A DNA stretch of 64,000 nt from Enemella evansiae (GTDB taxonomy: Bacteria; Actinomycetota; Actinomycetes; Propionibacteriales; Propionibacteriaceae), in NCBI RefSeq assembly GCF_002250705.1, contig NZ_NMVP01000010.1, forward strand, positions 1-64,000, in the 5' to 3' direction. Position numbers and translations under genes: made by a program. Under the pieces are notes generated by a model, which did not search any database, was not told where the DNA came from, and was given only the letters and a program-made list of their open reading frames with translations. Positions 8,178 through 17,292 of the stretch are shown piece by piece. Each line of letters starts with the position of its first letter. The first letter of the stretch is position 1.

Positions 8178-9272
8178 ATGAAGTTTCTAGCCGGCCTGAG
8201 CAAGAGCGCCGTCGTCACGATGAGCGCCGTTGTGATCGGTTCGACCGCTGCCGTCACCGGAGCGGTGCTGTCCGGGCCCGCCGGGGCCGTGGACAACTCC
8301 AGCCGATCCGCCTACATCAAATCCGTCGCCCCCCTGGCCCAGGCGAACCAGAGCAAGTACCGCGTGCCCGCCTCGGTGGCGATCGCCCAGTCGATCCTGG
8401 AGAGTGACTGGGGCAAGTCCGGTCTGACCACCAAGGGCAATGCCTACTTCGGCATCAAGTGCTCCTCCAACATGGGGCCGTATGCCACCGGGTGCCTCTA
8501 CATGAAGACCACCGAGTACGACAACGGCAAGTACACGACCACCTCGGGCTTCCGCACCTACAAGAACGCGCAGGACTCGTTCTACGACCACGGCTGGTTC
8601 CTGAGCAACAACAGCCGTTACGGCAACGCGTTCCGCTATCCGACCGATGCGAAGCGGTTCATCGCCGAGGTGGCCAGGGCCGGGTACGCGACCGACCCGA
8701 AGTACACCTCGCTGGTCGTCGGGCTGATGGACGACTACAACCTCTACCAGTACGACAACAAGGGTTCGAACCCGACGACGAAGCCGACCACCACGAAGCC
8801 GGCGCCGACCACGGCGAAGCCGACCACCACGAAGCCGGTGACGACCCGGCCGGTGGCGACACCGACCCGGTCCGCGACCCCGACGAAGACGGCGACCCCG
8901 ACCAAGTCGGCGACCCCGACCAAGTCGGCCACCCCGACCCGGACCGCGACGCCGACGAAGACGGCCACGCCGACCGCGACCCCGAGCCGGACGGCGACCC
9001 CGACCCCGTCGGTGACCGCGACCCCGGTGAAGTCCGCCTCGCCGCGGGTGACGGCCACTCCGTCGAAGACCGCGACCGCGACCCCGTCGCCGTCCCTCGA
9101 CCCGGCCAAGGTCCGGGCCCAGGAGCCGCAGGATCCGGCCAAGGCCGGTGCGCTGTCCCAGATGCCGAAGGTGAAGCCGGCCGCGGTGGTTGCCGCCAAG
9201 GTCTCACCGACCACGCCGGCCGCCCAGCCGTCGAAGGCGAGCGTCGGCGGTCTCGCCAGCACGGGCGTCTGA
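8178..9272 (+). CDS. Secreted peptidoglycan hydrolase (glucosaminidase domain) with Thr/Pro-rich tail
   Basis: This 364-residue exported protein is predicted to cut the glycan strand of peptidoglycan. A signal peptide covers about residues 1-38 (ending GPAGAVDN). A GH73/mannosyl-glycoprotein endo-beta-N-acetylglucosaminidase domain follows (about 42-195), with the general acid in QSILESDWGKSG (Glu75) and the GNAYFGIKCS and YKNAQDSFYDHGWFL motifs. Residues 200-310 are a low-complexity TPTK/TATP repeat, probably a wall-spanning linker. The protein ends GGLASTGV, a LAxTG-like sortase motif with no hydrophobic segment after it. Expression may be tied to the repeat array at 7979-8008. Confidence 0.85.
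   Translation: MKFLAGLSKSAVVTMSAVVIGSTAAVTGAVLSGPAGAVDNSSRSAYIKSVAPLAQANQSKYRVPASVAIAQSILESDWGKSGLTTKGNAYFGIKCSSNMGPYATGCLYMKTTEYDNGKYTTTSGFRTYKNAQDSFYDHGWFLSNNSRYGNAFRYPTDAKRFIAEVARAGYATDPKYTSLVVGLMDDYNLYQYDNKGSNPTTKPTTTKPAPTTAKPTTTKPVTTRPVATPTRSATPTKTATPTKSATPTKSATPTRTATPTKTATPTATPSRTATPTPSVTATPVKSASPRVTATPSKTATATPSPSLDPAKVRAQEPQDPAKAGALSQMPKVKPAAVVAAKVSPTTPAAQPSKASVGGLASTGV
8775..9100 (+). repeat. Tandem coding repeat (ACC/CCG/ACG-rich, TPTK/TATP)
   Basis: The DNA encoding the Thr/Pro-rich tail of the hydrolase is made of short near-repeats of ACCCCGACCAAGTCGGCG type, giving runs of ATPTKS/ATPTKT. Such arrays expand and contract by slippage, so the linker length may vary between strains. 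Confidence 0.75.
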
Positions 9273-9297
9273 GTCCGCGAGTCAACCCCTGATGCCG

Positions 9298-9325
9298 ATG
9301 CCGGCCCGGATCACCGGGCCGGCAT
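9298..9325. terminator. Bidirectional hairpin terminator
   Basis: A perfect 12-bp stem, ATGCCGGCCCGG / CCGGGCCGGCAT, with a 4-nt ATCA loop sits between the convergent hydrolase (+) and heme oxygenase (-) genes. There is no T-tract, which is common for actinobacterial terminators. Confidence 0.7.
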
Positions 9326-9357
9326 CGCGCTGTCTCCGGTTGGGCGGGAATCCTTGC

Positions 9358-10005
9358 TCAGGCAGGGAATTCCTGGTGCAGTTCGTCGAGCAACCGCCGG
9401 TTCAGTTCGAAGCCGCGCGCCGCGGCGGCCAAGGTTTCGGCGCGCTGCGCGGCGGTCAGCGGCAGGGTGTCCAGGGTGGTGCGATAGCGGTCCTTGTATG
9501 CCTTCGGCTTCTCGATGTCGAAGGCATAGAAGGTGAGGACGGCCGGGTCGGTGCCGTAGTGCCGCTGGGTCAACCGCGCGATGATCTGGCCACCGGACAG
9601 GTCACCGAGATAGCGCACGTAGTGATGCGCGAGCAGGCCGGCCGGTCCGAGCGTCGCGAGCTCTGCGGCGTACGCCTCGGCCGCCGGCAGCACCGTGTCG
9701 AAGCGGCACCCGGCGGCCGCCTGGGCGGCCAGATCGGCGCGCAGGGCCGGCGTACGCTCCAGTCGCGGATCGAGCAGCGGGGCCAGCACCGGATCGTCGG
9801 CGTGGACGCGACAGGCATCCTCCAGTGCGGCATAGATCGGCAGTGACTGGGCGAGCAGGGCGACCAGCGCCTCGGTGCCGAGCTGGCCCGCGAGCAGGTC
9901 GGCCATGAATGGCGACTCCTCGGCGCGGGCATGGGCGTCGGCGGTGTGCTCGCGCAGGGCGGTGGACAGCGGCACGGTCTCGAGATCGGTCGGGGACTGG
10001 GACAT
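9358..10005 (-). CDS. hmuO: Heme oxygenase (biliverdin-producing)
   Basis: This 215-residue cytoplasmic enzyme opens heme to biliverdin, CO and iron, and so recovers iron from host or environmental heme. The HO-1/HmuO fold is recognisable. The proximal helix LREHTADAHARAEESPFM carries the likely axial His25. The distal helix has HHYVRYLGDLSGGQIIA with the conserved YLGDLSGGQ glycines and aspartate, and the C-terminal part has TFYAFDIEKPKAYKDRYR. AGGAG lies just before the ATG. No DtxR-type box is evident, but GATCAA-n8-TTGATC (10059-10078) lies upstream. No heme-transport genes lie nearby. Confidence 0.92.
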   Translation of the reverse strand: MSQSPTDLETVPLSTALREHTADAHARAEESPFMADLLAGQLGTEALVALLAQSLPIYAALEDACRVHADDPVLAPLLDPRLERTPALRADLAAQAAAGCRFDTVLPAAEAYAAELATLGPAGLLAHHYVRYLGDLSGGQIIARLTQRHYGTDPAVLTFYAFDIEKPKAYKDRYRTTLDTLPLTAAQRAETLAAAARGFELNRRLLDELHQEFPA

Positions 10006-10058
10006 CGGGCTCCTTCGGGCTTACTGTCTTCGAGGCTATGCCGACCGGGGTGCGCGCG

Positions 10059-10078
10059 GATCAACCTTCTGATTGATC
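10059..10078. promoter_or_regulatory. Inverted repeat in the divergent hmuO / 10155 intergenic region
   Basis: GATCAA, eight bases, TTGATC forms a perfect 6-bp-arm inverted repeat 54 nt upstream of hmuO and 77 nt upstream of the divergent gene. It could be an operator for either, but no known regulator consensus was matched. Confidence 0.3.
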
Positions 10079-10154
10079 TGTGCCGCCGGAGCGGTAGCGT
10101 GCATCTGGGATGCGGGTGGTCCCGTCAGTTCTGAGCGATCGCTAAGGAGCGAGG

Positions 10155-10973
10155 ATGATCGAGGAGGAAGGCTGGGCGTCGGTCCCGCTGGCGCTGGCGA
10201 CCGACCTGGATCACGGCGGCCGCTGGTGGGCGCTCACCGCCGGTCAGCGCGAGTGGTTGTGGACCAATCCGGATGGGGCGATCGCGGCGGAACGACTCGA
10301 GGTGCGGCCCGGTGACGCATTCGTCGACGCGGGTGGTGCGGAGGAGTGTTTTCCCTGTATCCGTGGCAATCCCGACCATGGCGACGCCTGGACCCGGGTC
10401 TGGGACGGTGCCCGGGTGACGGCCCGTGCCGAGACCGATTTCGGGGTGCTCAGCCGGACCATCTCCGACCGCGACGGCACCGTGCGACTGGACTACCTGA
10501 TCGAGCCGAACGAGGCCGCCTGGACCCGCGACGACGGCAGCCCGACGGCGCCGGTGACCGGGGCGGTGCACCTGTTGCTGCAGTTGTCCGAGGCCGCCGA
10601 ACTGGTGCTGCCCGGTGCCGGGTCGATGCTGGTGCTCGATCAGCCCCGCCCGGGCCAGGCGACCGAAGCGGCCTGGCCGATGCTCGGCGAGACCGATCTG
10701 TCCCAGTTCGGCCCCGATGACGGCACCGCGCGCTGTGCCATCCTGCGCGGCCTGGCCGGGCCGGGTACGCCGGCCGAGGCGTACGTCCTCGACGGGGAGG
10801 CGATGCTGCACCTGCGCTGGCAGGCCGAGGATCCGGCCGCGGTCGGGCTGATGCTGTGGCGCAACCTCGGCGGCTGGCCGGCGGGGCACCCCTATCGCTC
10901 GATCGGGGTCGAGCCGCTGGTCGAGGCACCGGGCGCGTGGTGGCTGGAGATCACCGCGTACACCAGGTCCTGA
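10155..10973 (+). CDS. Aldose-1-epimerase / galactose mutarotase-like protein
   Basis: This 272-residue cytoplasmic protein is probably built on the mutarotase-like beta-sandwich. Features are DLDHGGRWWALTAGQREWLW near the N-terminus, then a G-G-x-EECFPCI segment at about residues 60-70, the strand-rich middle part, and DGEAMLHLRWQAEDPAAVGL with LWRNLGGWPAGHPYRSIGVEP at the end. It is shorter than classical GalM (about 340), and the catalytic His/Glu are not obvious. The start is supported by AAGGAGCGAGG directly before the ATG. The role is likely carbohydrate binding or epimerisation; the substrate is unknown. Confidence 0.6.
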   Translation: MIEEEGWASVPLALATDLDHGGRWWALTAGQREWLWTNPDGAIAAERLEVRPGDAFVDAGGAEECFPCIRGNPDHGDAWTRVWDGARVTARAETDFGVLSRTISDRDGTVRLDYLIEPNEAAWTRDDGSPTAPVTGAVHLLLQLSEAAELVLPGAGSMLVLDQPRPGQATEAAWPMLGETDLSQFGPDDGTARCAILRGLAGPGTPAEAYVLDGEAMLHLRWQAEDPAAVGLMLWRNLGGWPAGHPYRSIGVEPLVEAPGAWWLEITAYTRS

Positions 10974-10976
10974 GTC

Positions 10977-11879
10977 TCAGCCCGCCGGGGACGGCGCCCA
11001 TTTCGTCCGCAGGCAGGTGAGCAGTTCCTCGACCAGCCGACTGGGTGGCCGGCCGGCCGGCCAGACGGCGACCAGCGGATTGCTCGGCTCCTCGTGGGCG
11101 AGGGGCAGCCACAGCAACGGCGCGTCCGCGGGCCGCGGCAGACCCGGTTCGAGCAGCAGGGAATAGGCGATGCCGCGCTCGACCAGCTCATAGATGCTCG
11201 CCACATCGGTCAGCTTCCAGCGCACATCGGGGACCTCACCGTTGCGGGCGAACTCGGCCAGGGCCCGTTCCAGGGCGGGTTCCAGATCGAGCAGCGCGCC
11301 GGCATGCTGGGCGAGATCGCGATAGCTGACCCGGGGCAGCGCGGCCAGCGGATGCTCGGTGCTGACCACCACCCGGCGGTAGCGATCGACCAGTGGCTCG
11401 AAGTCCAGCCCGGGCATCCGCTGCACATGGGAGACCAGGCAGACGTGCACGTGTCCGGCCAGTGCCGACTGCTGGAGCTGGGTGGCGGTTCCTTCGACGA
11501 TTTCCAACCGCACTTGGGGATGCCGGCGATGGAACCACTCGATCAGGTCCGGTGCGATGTAGGTGATGTTGGCCCGGAAGATGCCCACCACCAGGCGCCC
11601 GGTGAGCTCCTCGCTGGTCCGGCCCAGCGTCGGCAGCTCGGCCACGTCGTCGCAGATCCGGCGGGCCTGCTGCCCGATCGCCCGCCCCTCCTCGGTGAGC
11701 GCGATGCCGTGGCCGGGGCGGCGGACCACCAGGGCGGTGTCGAGGGCGCGCTCCAACTGCGCGACGGCCAGGCTGACCGCGGCCTGGCTGACCCCGCACT
11801 CCCGGGCCGCCGCGCTCACCGACTCGCTGGCGGCGACCGCCGCGAAGTACTCCAGCTGGCGCAGCGTGGGCTCACCCAT
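10977..11879 (-). CDS. LysR-family transcriptional regulator
   Basis: This 300-residue LysR regulator has an N-terminal winged helix (LRQLEYFAAVAASESVSAAA through VSQAAVSLAVAQLERAL) and a periplasmic-binding-protein-like effector domain from about residue 90. It is divergent from the metallo-hydrolase/MHS-transporter pair at 11983-14444 with 103 bp between them, the classic LysR target arrangement, and it probably controls that pair in response to their substrate. AGGAGAAACTT precedes the ATG. Confidence 0.9.
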   Translation of the reverse strand: MGEPTLRQLEYFAAVAASESVSAAARECGVSQAAVSLAVAQLERALDTALVVRRPGHGIALTEEGRAIGQQARRICDDVAELPTLGRTSEELTGRLVVGIFRANITYIAPDLIEWFHRRHPQVRLEIVEGTATQLQQSALAGHVHVCLVSHVQRMPGLDFEPLVDRYRRVVVSTEHPLAALPRVSYRDLAQHAGALLDLEPALERALAEFARNGEVPDVRWKLTDVASIYELVERGIAYSLLLEPGLPRPADAPLLWLPLAHEEPSNPLVAVWPAGRPPSRLVEELLTCLRTKWAPSPAG

Positions 11880-11982
11880 AAGTTTCTCCTAAGTGCCGCC
11901 TCAGAGGATTTAGTTTGTCAAATGAGTGGGTGGGTCACAACCTGTTGGGACACGACTTTCCCGGCTGGCAAAGGAGCCAACC

Positions 11983-13068
11983 ATGACGTCCCAGCAATCG
12001 TCTGTCCTGTCCGACTCGGCCTCCTCGGGTGCGGACGAAACCGTCGCGGTGCCCCGGGTGATCACCCTCGGGACCGCCGGCGGCCCCCGCTGGTGGCGGG
12101 ATCAGATCGGCCGGCCGCGGTTCGGTATCGCCACCGCGATCGTGCTCGGTGAGGACTGGTACCTGGTCGACTGCGGTACCGGAGCCTTCTTCCAGGCGGC
12201 CGCCGCCGGGCTCGATCTGGCACGCCTGCGTGGGGTGTTCCTCACCCACCTGCACTCCGATCATGTGGTCGACCTGGCCTCGCTGCTGCTCTTCGCGCCG
12301 ATCCATTTCCGCGGCCGGGAGGTGCCGCCGGTGCCGATCATCGGACCGGGGGACCGGGGCAAGCTGCCGCCGGTCGCGAGCAGCGCCGCCAGCACGCCCC
12401 AGCCGGTCGCTCCGGACAATCCGACACCGGGCACCCGGGGCCTGGTCGACGGTCTGGTGCGGGCGTACGCGACCGACCTGAACGACCGGATCTTCGACTC
12501 CCTGGTGCCGACCCCCGATGCGCTGCTCCAGGTGGCGGAGATCGCCATCCCCGCCGAGGTGGGCTTCGACCCCAACGATGCCGTCGCACCGCCGATGGAG
12601 CCGTTGGTGGTCTTCTCCGATGAGCAGGTCGTGGTCAGCGCGACCTTGGTCTCGCACCACCCGACCGCCCCGGCGTACGCCTTCCGCTTCGATCTCGCCG
12701 GGGTGTCGGTGACGATCTCCGGTGACACCGCGCCGTGTGACAACCTCGTCCGGCTCGCCCGGGGCACCGATCTGCTGCTGCACGAGGCGATCGCGATCGA
12801 GCAGATGGAGCGGACCCACGATTCCTCACCGGCGCAGCGGGCCGCGATGGCGCACCACCGGCGGGCGCACACCACCCCCGCGGAAGCGGGCGAGATCGCC
12901 GAGCGGGCCGGCGCCCGTCGGCTCGCGCTGCACCACCTGGTACCCGCCTGGGCACCCGAGGAGGCCTGGCAGCAGGCCCGGTCGACCTACTCCGGGGAGC
13001 TGCTGGTGCCCGACGACGGCGAGACCGTCGAGCTCGCCGTCCGTGGCGCCGGGGAGGTCCGGCGATGA
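11983..13068 (+). CDS. MBL-fold metallo-hydrolase (RNase Z/arylsulfatase-like)
   Basis: This 361-residue metallo-beta-lactamase-fold hydrolase has the canonical metal motif in LTHLHSDHVVDL (HxHxDH), plus ISGDT, LLHEA and a final ALHHLVP supplying the other ligands. The middle contains an insertion (about residues 120-200) rich in proline. No signal peptide is apparent. The chosen ATG follows AAGGAG by 7 nt; a longer in-frame start at 11926 lacks a ribosome site. It overlaps the MHS transporter by 4 nt (ATGA), so import and hydrolysis of one compound is a fair inference. The substrate is unknown. Confidence 0.82.
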   Translation: MTSQQSSVLSDSASSGADETVAVPRVITLGTAGGPRWWRDQIGRPRFGIATAIVLGEDWYLVDCGTGAFFQAAAAGLDLARLRGVFLTHLHSDHVVDLASLLLFAPIHFRGREVPPVPIIGPGDRGKLPPVASSAASTPQPVAPDNPTPGTRGLVDGLVRAYATDLNDRIFDSLVPTPDALLQVAEIAIPAEVGFDPNDAVAPPMEPLVVFSDEQVVVSATLVSHHPTAPAYAFRFDLAGVSVTISGDTAPCDNLVRLARGTDLLLHEAIAIEQMERTHDSSPAQRAAMAHHRRAHTTPAEAGEIAERAGARRLALHHLVPAWAPEEAWQQARSTYSGELLVPDDGETVELAVRGAGEVRR

Positions 13069-14444
13069 CTCAGAGCGCTGCGACCACGCCCACCTCGGAT
13101 CGGCAGATGCGCCGGATCCTGTTCTCCAGCTTCATGGGCACCACGATCGAGTACTACGACTTCATCCTGTACGCCACCGCGGCGGGCCTGGTCTTCAACC
13201 ACGTCTTCTTCGCCGGGCTCGGGCCGACGGTCGCCCTGCTGGTCTCCTTCGGCACCCTGGCGGTCGGCTATCTCGCCCGCCCCCTGGGCGGGGTGATCTT
13301 CGGCCACATCGGGGACCGGGTCGGGCGCAAGAAGGTGCTCATCATCACCGTGTTGATGATGGGCATCTCCTCCACCCTGATCGGACTGCTGCCGACGACG
13401 GCGATGATCGGAGTGGCGGCACCGCTGCTGCTGGTCACCCTGCGGATACTGCAGGGGATCGCGGTCGGTGGCGAGTGGGGTGGGGCGACCCTGCTGGCCT
13501 TCGAGAGCGCGAAGAAGCAGAGCCGCGGTTTCGCGGCCGCGTTCGCCTACATCGGGGCACCGGCCGGCACCCTGGCGGGCACGTTGATCCTCAGCTGGAT
13601 GTCGATGATGCCGCGCCAGGACTTCCTGGCCTGGGGCTGGCGGGTGCCGTTCGTGTTCTCGCTGGTGCTGATGGGGATCGGCCTGTTCATCCGCGCCAAG
13701 GTCAGCGATGCGCCGGTTTTCCAAGCCCTGTTGGAAAAGGCGGAGGAGCAACCACGCGTCCCGGTCGCCGAACTGTTCACCCGGCACCCGCGGGCCCTGC
13801 TCACCGGCATCGCCGCCGCGCTGTCCGGCCAGATGACCCAGGGGATCATGGGGATATGGGCGCTCACCTACGCGATCCAGCAGGCCGCGATCTCGCAGAG
13901 CGGGGTGCTGAACGCCAAGGCGCTGGGGACGATCGGCACGCTGACGATGGTGCTGATCGGCGCGCGGCTCTCGGACCGGTTCGGCCGGCGCCGGGTGCTG
14001 ATCCTGGGCAACCTGCTCGCGATCGCGCTGGTCGTCCCGGTCCTGCTGCTGCTCCAGGCGGGCACGATGCTCGCGTTCATGGCCGCGATCCTGCTCGGCC
14101 TGAGCACCATCCAGGGATTCGTCTCCGGGCCGTACGGGGCGTACGCGAGCGAGCTTTTCCCGACCCGGGTCCGCTACACCGGCGCCTCGATCAGCTATCA
14201 GACCGCCTCAACGCTGGCCGGCTTCGCACCGCTGATCGCGACCGCACTGGTCGCCGGTGCGGGCGGGTCGCTGTGGTCCCTCGGTGTCGTCTGGGGTGGG
14301 GTGATCCTGATCAGCCTGATCGCGCTGGTGCTCGCCCCGGATCGCTCCCGGATCGAGCTGACCGAGTTGGACGCCCGGGCGGAGAGTACGGGGTCGGCGG
14401 CGGTGGCCGCGGCGGATTCACGTCCGGATACGCAACGGGCCTGA
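13065..14444 (+). CDS. MFS transporter, metabolite:H+ symporter (MHS) family
   Basis: This 459-residue, twelve-helix major facilitator protein is of the MHS branch, which imports carboxylates, osmolytes or aromatic acids with protons. Signatures include SSFMGTTIEYYDFILYATAA at the first helix, the loop motif GHIGDRVGRKKVLI between helices 2 and 3, and the matching DRFGRRRVLILGN in the second half. It is translationally coupled to the preceding hydrolase (ATGA overlap) and is presumably under the divergent LysR protein. Substrate specificity cannot be read from the sequence. Confidence 0.88.
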   Translation: MTQSAATTPTSDRQMRRILFSSFMGTTIEYYDFILYATAAGLVFNHVFFAGLGPTVALLVSFGTLAVGYLARPLGGVIFGHIGDRVGRKKVLIITVLMMGISSTLIGLLPTTAMIGVAAPLLLVTLRILQGIAVGGEWGGATLLAFESAKKQSRGFAAAFAYIGAPAGTLAGTLILSWMSMMPRQDFLAWGWRVPFVFSLVLMGIGLFIRAKVSDAPVFQALLEKAEEQPRVPVAELFTRHPRALLTGIAAALSGQMTQGIMGIWALTYAIQQAAISQSGVLNAKALGTIGTLTMVLIGARLSDRFGRRRVLILGNLLAIALVVPVLLLLQAGTMLAFMAAILLGLSTIQGFVSGPYGAYASELFPTRVRYTGASISYQTASTLAGFAPLIATALVAGAGGSLWSLGVVWGGVILISLIALVLAPDRSRIELTELDARAESTGSAAVAAADSRPDTQRA

Positions 14445-14465
14445 GCCGGCGATCGTCGTCTGCCG

Positions 14466-14500
14466 CCTTGCACCACTTTGGTCAACAAAGTGGTGCAAGG
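14466..14500. promoter_or_regulatory. Palindrome with 15-bp arms before the Fic locus
   Basis: CCTTGCACCACTTTG, loop GTCAA, CAAAGTGGTGCAAGG is a perfect inverted repeat. It sits 7 nt before the likely Fic ATG (14508) and 21 nt after the MHS transporter stop. It has no T-tract, so an operator bound by the winged-helix tail of Fic proteins of this type is more likely than a terminator, although it could do both. Confidence 0.65.
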
Positions 14501-14507
14501 TTCGTTC

Positions 14508-15660
14508 ATGCACCATGCTGCGCAGGAGTTCGCCATTGGCGTCGAGCCGCGCGAGTGGGACCGTGACCCGGACCGGACCGGGCCGGTCGCGTCGGCAGCG
14601 GCTGGCGGCCCGCGGGCGCTACCAGGCCGCGATACCCGCGACGATCACCCGACTGACCCCTGTGCTCGACGGCCCGGTGCAGGCTGAAGCCGAGGATGCC
14701 GTCCGGGAGGTGGCCCGTTTCGACGCCGAGGTGACTGTGCGGGCGGCCGAGCGGGCCCACGGCCAGGGGTCACCAGCGCGGTCGAGGTGGCACCACTGGC
14801 CTCGGTCCTGCTGCGGACCGAATCGGCGTCCTCCTCCGAGATCGAAGGAATCACCGCGGGCGCCCGCGCCCTCGCACTCGCCGCGGTCCAGGCGAAGGTC
14901 GGCCCGAATGCGCGGCTGGTCACGGCCAACGTGGTCGCCACGCAGCGCGCGATCGAACTCGCCGATGACATCAGCATCGGTTCGATCCTGGCCGCCCACG
15001 ACGCGTTGTTGGCTGGACACGAGTACGCCGCTCCCGGGCAGTTCCGCGAGGTGCAGGTCTGGGGGGGCATGGCAGACCTGATGGCCTTCGTCCAACGGGC
15101 CGACCTTCCGGTCCTGATCCAGGCGGCGATCGCGCATGCACAGTTCGAGACGATCCATCCCTTCAACGATGGAAACGGCCGCGTCGGCCGGATGCTCGTG
15201 CAGGCGATGTTGCGCCGCGCCGATGTCACGCGCCGGGTGACGCTCCCGGTATCCGCCGGATTGCTCGCCGATACGGGGGCCTATTTCGCCGCGCTGACCG
15301 ATTACCGTGCCGGCGAGATCGAGCCGATCGTTCGCCAGTTCACCGAGGTCTCGTTCCGTGCGGTGAACAATGGCCGCCTGCTGGTTGACGAGTTGGAGGG
15401 GATTCATGATGCCTGGCTGGATCGGCTGCCGTCGCGTCGCGGCTCGGCGGCACGGCGGTTGCTGCCGCACCTGCTCAACCAACCGGCGGTGACCGTCGGT
15501 CACGTGGAAGCCGTGACCGGTGTCGCACTGTCCGCCGCACAGCGGGCCGTGCAGCAACTGGAGGATGCCGGAATCATCGCTGGATCGAACGTGTCCCGCG
15601 GCCGGTGAGGTCATCGACGCCCTGGACGCCTTCGCGGAGCGAGCCGGGCGTCGAGGCTGA
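14508..15660 (+). pseudogene. Fic-family protein (AMPylase-like) with C-terminal winged helix, frameshifted
   Basis: A Fic gene can be followed only by changing frame three times. The part with EFAIGVEPREWDRDPD lies in one frame. A shift near 14583-14592 leads to RRQRLAARGRYQAAIP and FDAEVTVRAAERAHG. A missing G in the GGGG run at 14766-14769 restores the first frame for LLRTESASSSEIEGITAG and the intact core HPFNDGNGRVGR. Near 15575-15600 the frame changes again to EVIDALDAFAERAGRR, the usual Fic tail, ending at 15658-15660. The catalytic core and the helix-turn-helix region survive as a 273-codon frame (14787-15608, GTG start). It is either a decaying gene or a site of several sequencing errors. 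Confidence 0.75.
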
Positions 15661-15714
15661 GTGCTCCTGCAACCTCAAGGGCAACACATCATCGCTCCGG
15701 TGTGCTGAACGAAC

Positions 15715-15748
15715 GAGCCGGCCCCCACCAGATGGTGGGAGCCGGCTC
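15715..15748. terminator. Hairpin between convergent Fic locus and glnA1
   Basis: GAGCCGGCCCCCACC and GGTGGGAGCCGGCTC pair over 15 positions with one mismatch around a 4-nt loop (AGAT). It lies downstream of both convergent genes and is a likely two-way terminator, without a T-tract. Confidence 0.65.
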
Positions 15749-15819
15749 CATGCTTCAGGTTCTTGCGGACCTGTCTGCGGACCAGGCGAAGTGCAGGTGA
15801 CTCCGACCAGCCAGGTCAC

Positions 15820-17244
15820 TCACATGTCGTAGTACATCTCGAACTCGTGCGGGTGCGGGCGCAGCCGGATCGCGTCGATGTCGGCGCGCTTCAGGTCGAT
15901 CCAGCTCTCGATCAGGTCGCTGGTGAAGACGTCGCCGGCGAGCAGGAACTCGTGGTCGGTCTCCAGCTTGTCCAGCACCGCGTCGAGCGAGGCGGGCACG
16001 GTGTTGATGTCGGCGTGCTCGTCCGGGGGCAGCTCGTAGAGGTCCTTGTCGACCGGCTCGGCCGGTTCGATCCGGTTCTCGATGCCGTCCAGGCCGGCGA
16101 GCAGCATCGCCGAGAACGCCAGGTAGGGGTTGGACGACGGGTCCGGGCAGCGGAACTCGACGCGCTTGGCCTTCGCGTTGGAACCGGTGATCGGGATCCG
16201 GATGCAGGCCGAGCGGTTGCGCTGGCTGTAGACCAGGTTGACCGGCGCCTCGAAACCCGGCACCAGGCGGTGGTAGGAGTTCACGGTCGGGTTGGTGAAC
16301 GCCAGCAGGCTCGGGGCGTGCTTGAGCAGGCCGCCGATGTACCAGCGCGCCAGATCGGACAGCCCGGCGTACCCGCCCTCGTCATAGAACAGCGGCTCGC
16401 CACCGTTCCAGATCGAGGAGTGCACGTGCATGCCGGAGCCGTTGTCGCCGAAGATCGGCTTCGGCATGAAGGTGGCGGTCTTGCCGTTGGCCCAGGCGGT
16501 GTTCTTGACGATGTACTTGAACTTCATCACATCGTCGGCGGCCTTGAGCAGGGTGTCGAAGCGCCAGTTGATCTCGGCCTGGCCGGCGGTACCCACCTCG
16601 TGGTGCGCCCGCTCCACCTCGAGACCCAGGTTTTCCATGTGCAGAACGATTTCGTCGCGCAGGTCACCGAAGTGGTCGGTCGGCGCGACGGGGAAGTAGC
16701 CGCCCTTGTACTTGACCTTGTAACCGCGGTTGCCGCCGTCCTCCTCGCGGCCGGTGTTCCAGGCACCCGCCTCGGAGTCGATGTAGTAGAAACCGGCGTT
16801 CTGCTTGGTCTCGAAACGCACGTCGTCGAAGACGTAGAACTCGGCCTCCGGGGCGAAGTAGGCGGTGTCACCGATACCGGTCGACTGCAGGTACGCCTGC
16901 GCCTTGCGCGCGATGTTGCGCGGGTCGCGGCTGTAGGGCTCCTTGGTCAGCGGATCGTGCACGAAGAAGTTCACGCACAACGTCTTCGCCTGCCGGAACG
17001 GATCGACGTACGCCGTCGTGGGGTCGGGGAGCAGCGACATGTCCGACTCGTGGATCTTCTGGAAACCACGCACCGAGGAACCGTCGAAGTTCAGCCCCTC
17101 GGAGAACACGGAGTCGTCGAAGGCCTTGGCTGGGACAGTGAAGTGCTGCATGACGCCGGGCAGGTCGCAGAAGCGGATGTCGACCATCTCGACATCTTCG
17201 TCCTTCAGATACTTCTGAAGGTCTTCGGCACCTTGGAACATGGT
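15820..17244 (-). CDS. glnA1: Glutamine synthetase type I (adenylylatable GlnA1)
   Basis: This is the main ammonium-assimilating enzyme; it makes glutamine from glutamate, ammonia and ATP as a dodecamer. It has 474 residues from the ATG at 17244. That start is preferred over the ATG at 17253 because GGAGGAAACC stands directly before it. Conserved parts include [14 protein letters not shown], the metal-binding [25 protein letters not shown], the [10 protein letters not shown] nucleotide loop and [10 protein letters not shown]. Tyr403 in DLYELPPDE is the GlnE adenylylation site. A four-part GlnR-type operator (17293-17330) lies upstream, so both transcriptional and covalent nitrogen control are likely. 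Confidence 0.97.
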   Translation of the reverse strand, partial: TMFQGAEDLQKYLKDEDVEMVDIRFCDLPGVMQHFTVPAKAFDDSVFSEGLNFDGSSVRGFQKIHESDMSLLPDPTTAYVDPFRQAKTLCVNFFVHDPLTKEPYSRDPRNIARKAQAYLQSTGIGDTAYFAPEAEFYVFDDVRFETKQNAGFYYIDSEAGAWNTGREEDGGNRGYKVKYKGGYFPVAPTDHFGDLRDEIVLHMENLGLEVERAHHEVGTAGQAEINWRFDTLLKAADDVMKFKYIVKNTAWANGKTATFMPKPIFGDNGSGMHVHSSIWNGGEPLFYDEGGYAGLSDLARWYIGGLLKHAPSLLAFTNPTVNSYHRLVPGFEAPVNLVYSQRNRSACIRIPITGSNAKAKRVEFRCPDPSSNPYLAFSAMLLAGLDGIENRIEPAEPVDKDLYELPPDEHADINTVPASLDAVLDKLETDHEFLLAGDVFTSDLIESWIDLKRADIDAIRLRPHPHEFEMYYDM

Positions 17245-17292
17245 TTCCTCCATCGGAACGATTGCTGACTGCCCTCAACCTAGGGCGGTGGC

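Noticed and set aside
8775..9100. CRISPR-like array in the repeated DNA of the hydrolase gene
   Set aside because: The repeats are short, coding, contiguous and without spacers. No cas genes or CRISPR arrays were seen in the window.
10021..10154. DtxR/IdeR iron box upstream of heme oxygenase
   Set aside because: No sequence close to TTAGGTTAGCCTAACCTAA is present; only the unrelated GATCAA-n8-TTGATC repeat is seen.
13065..14444. The MHS transporter and LysR group as part of the Fic locus
   Set aside because: The transporter is coupled to the metallo-hydrolase and the LysR gene is divergent from that pair. The 15-bp-arm palindrome separates them from the Fic locus.
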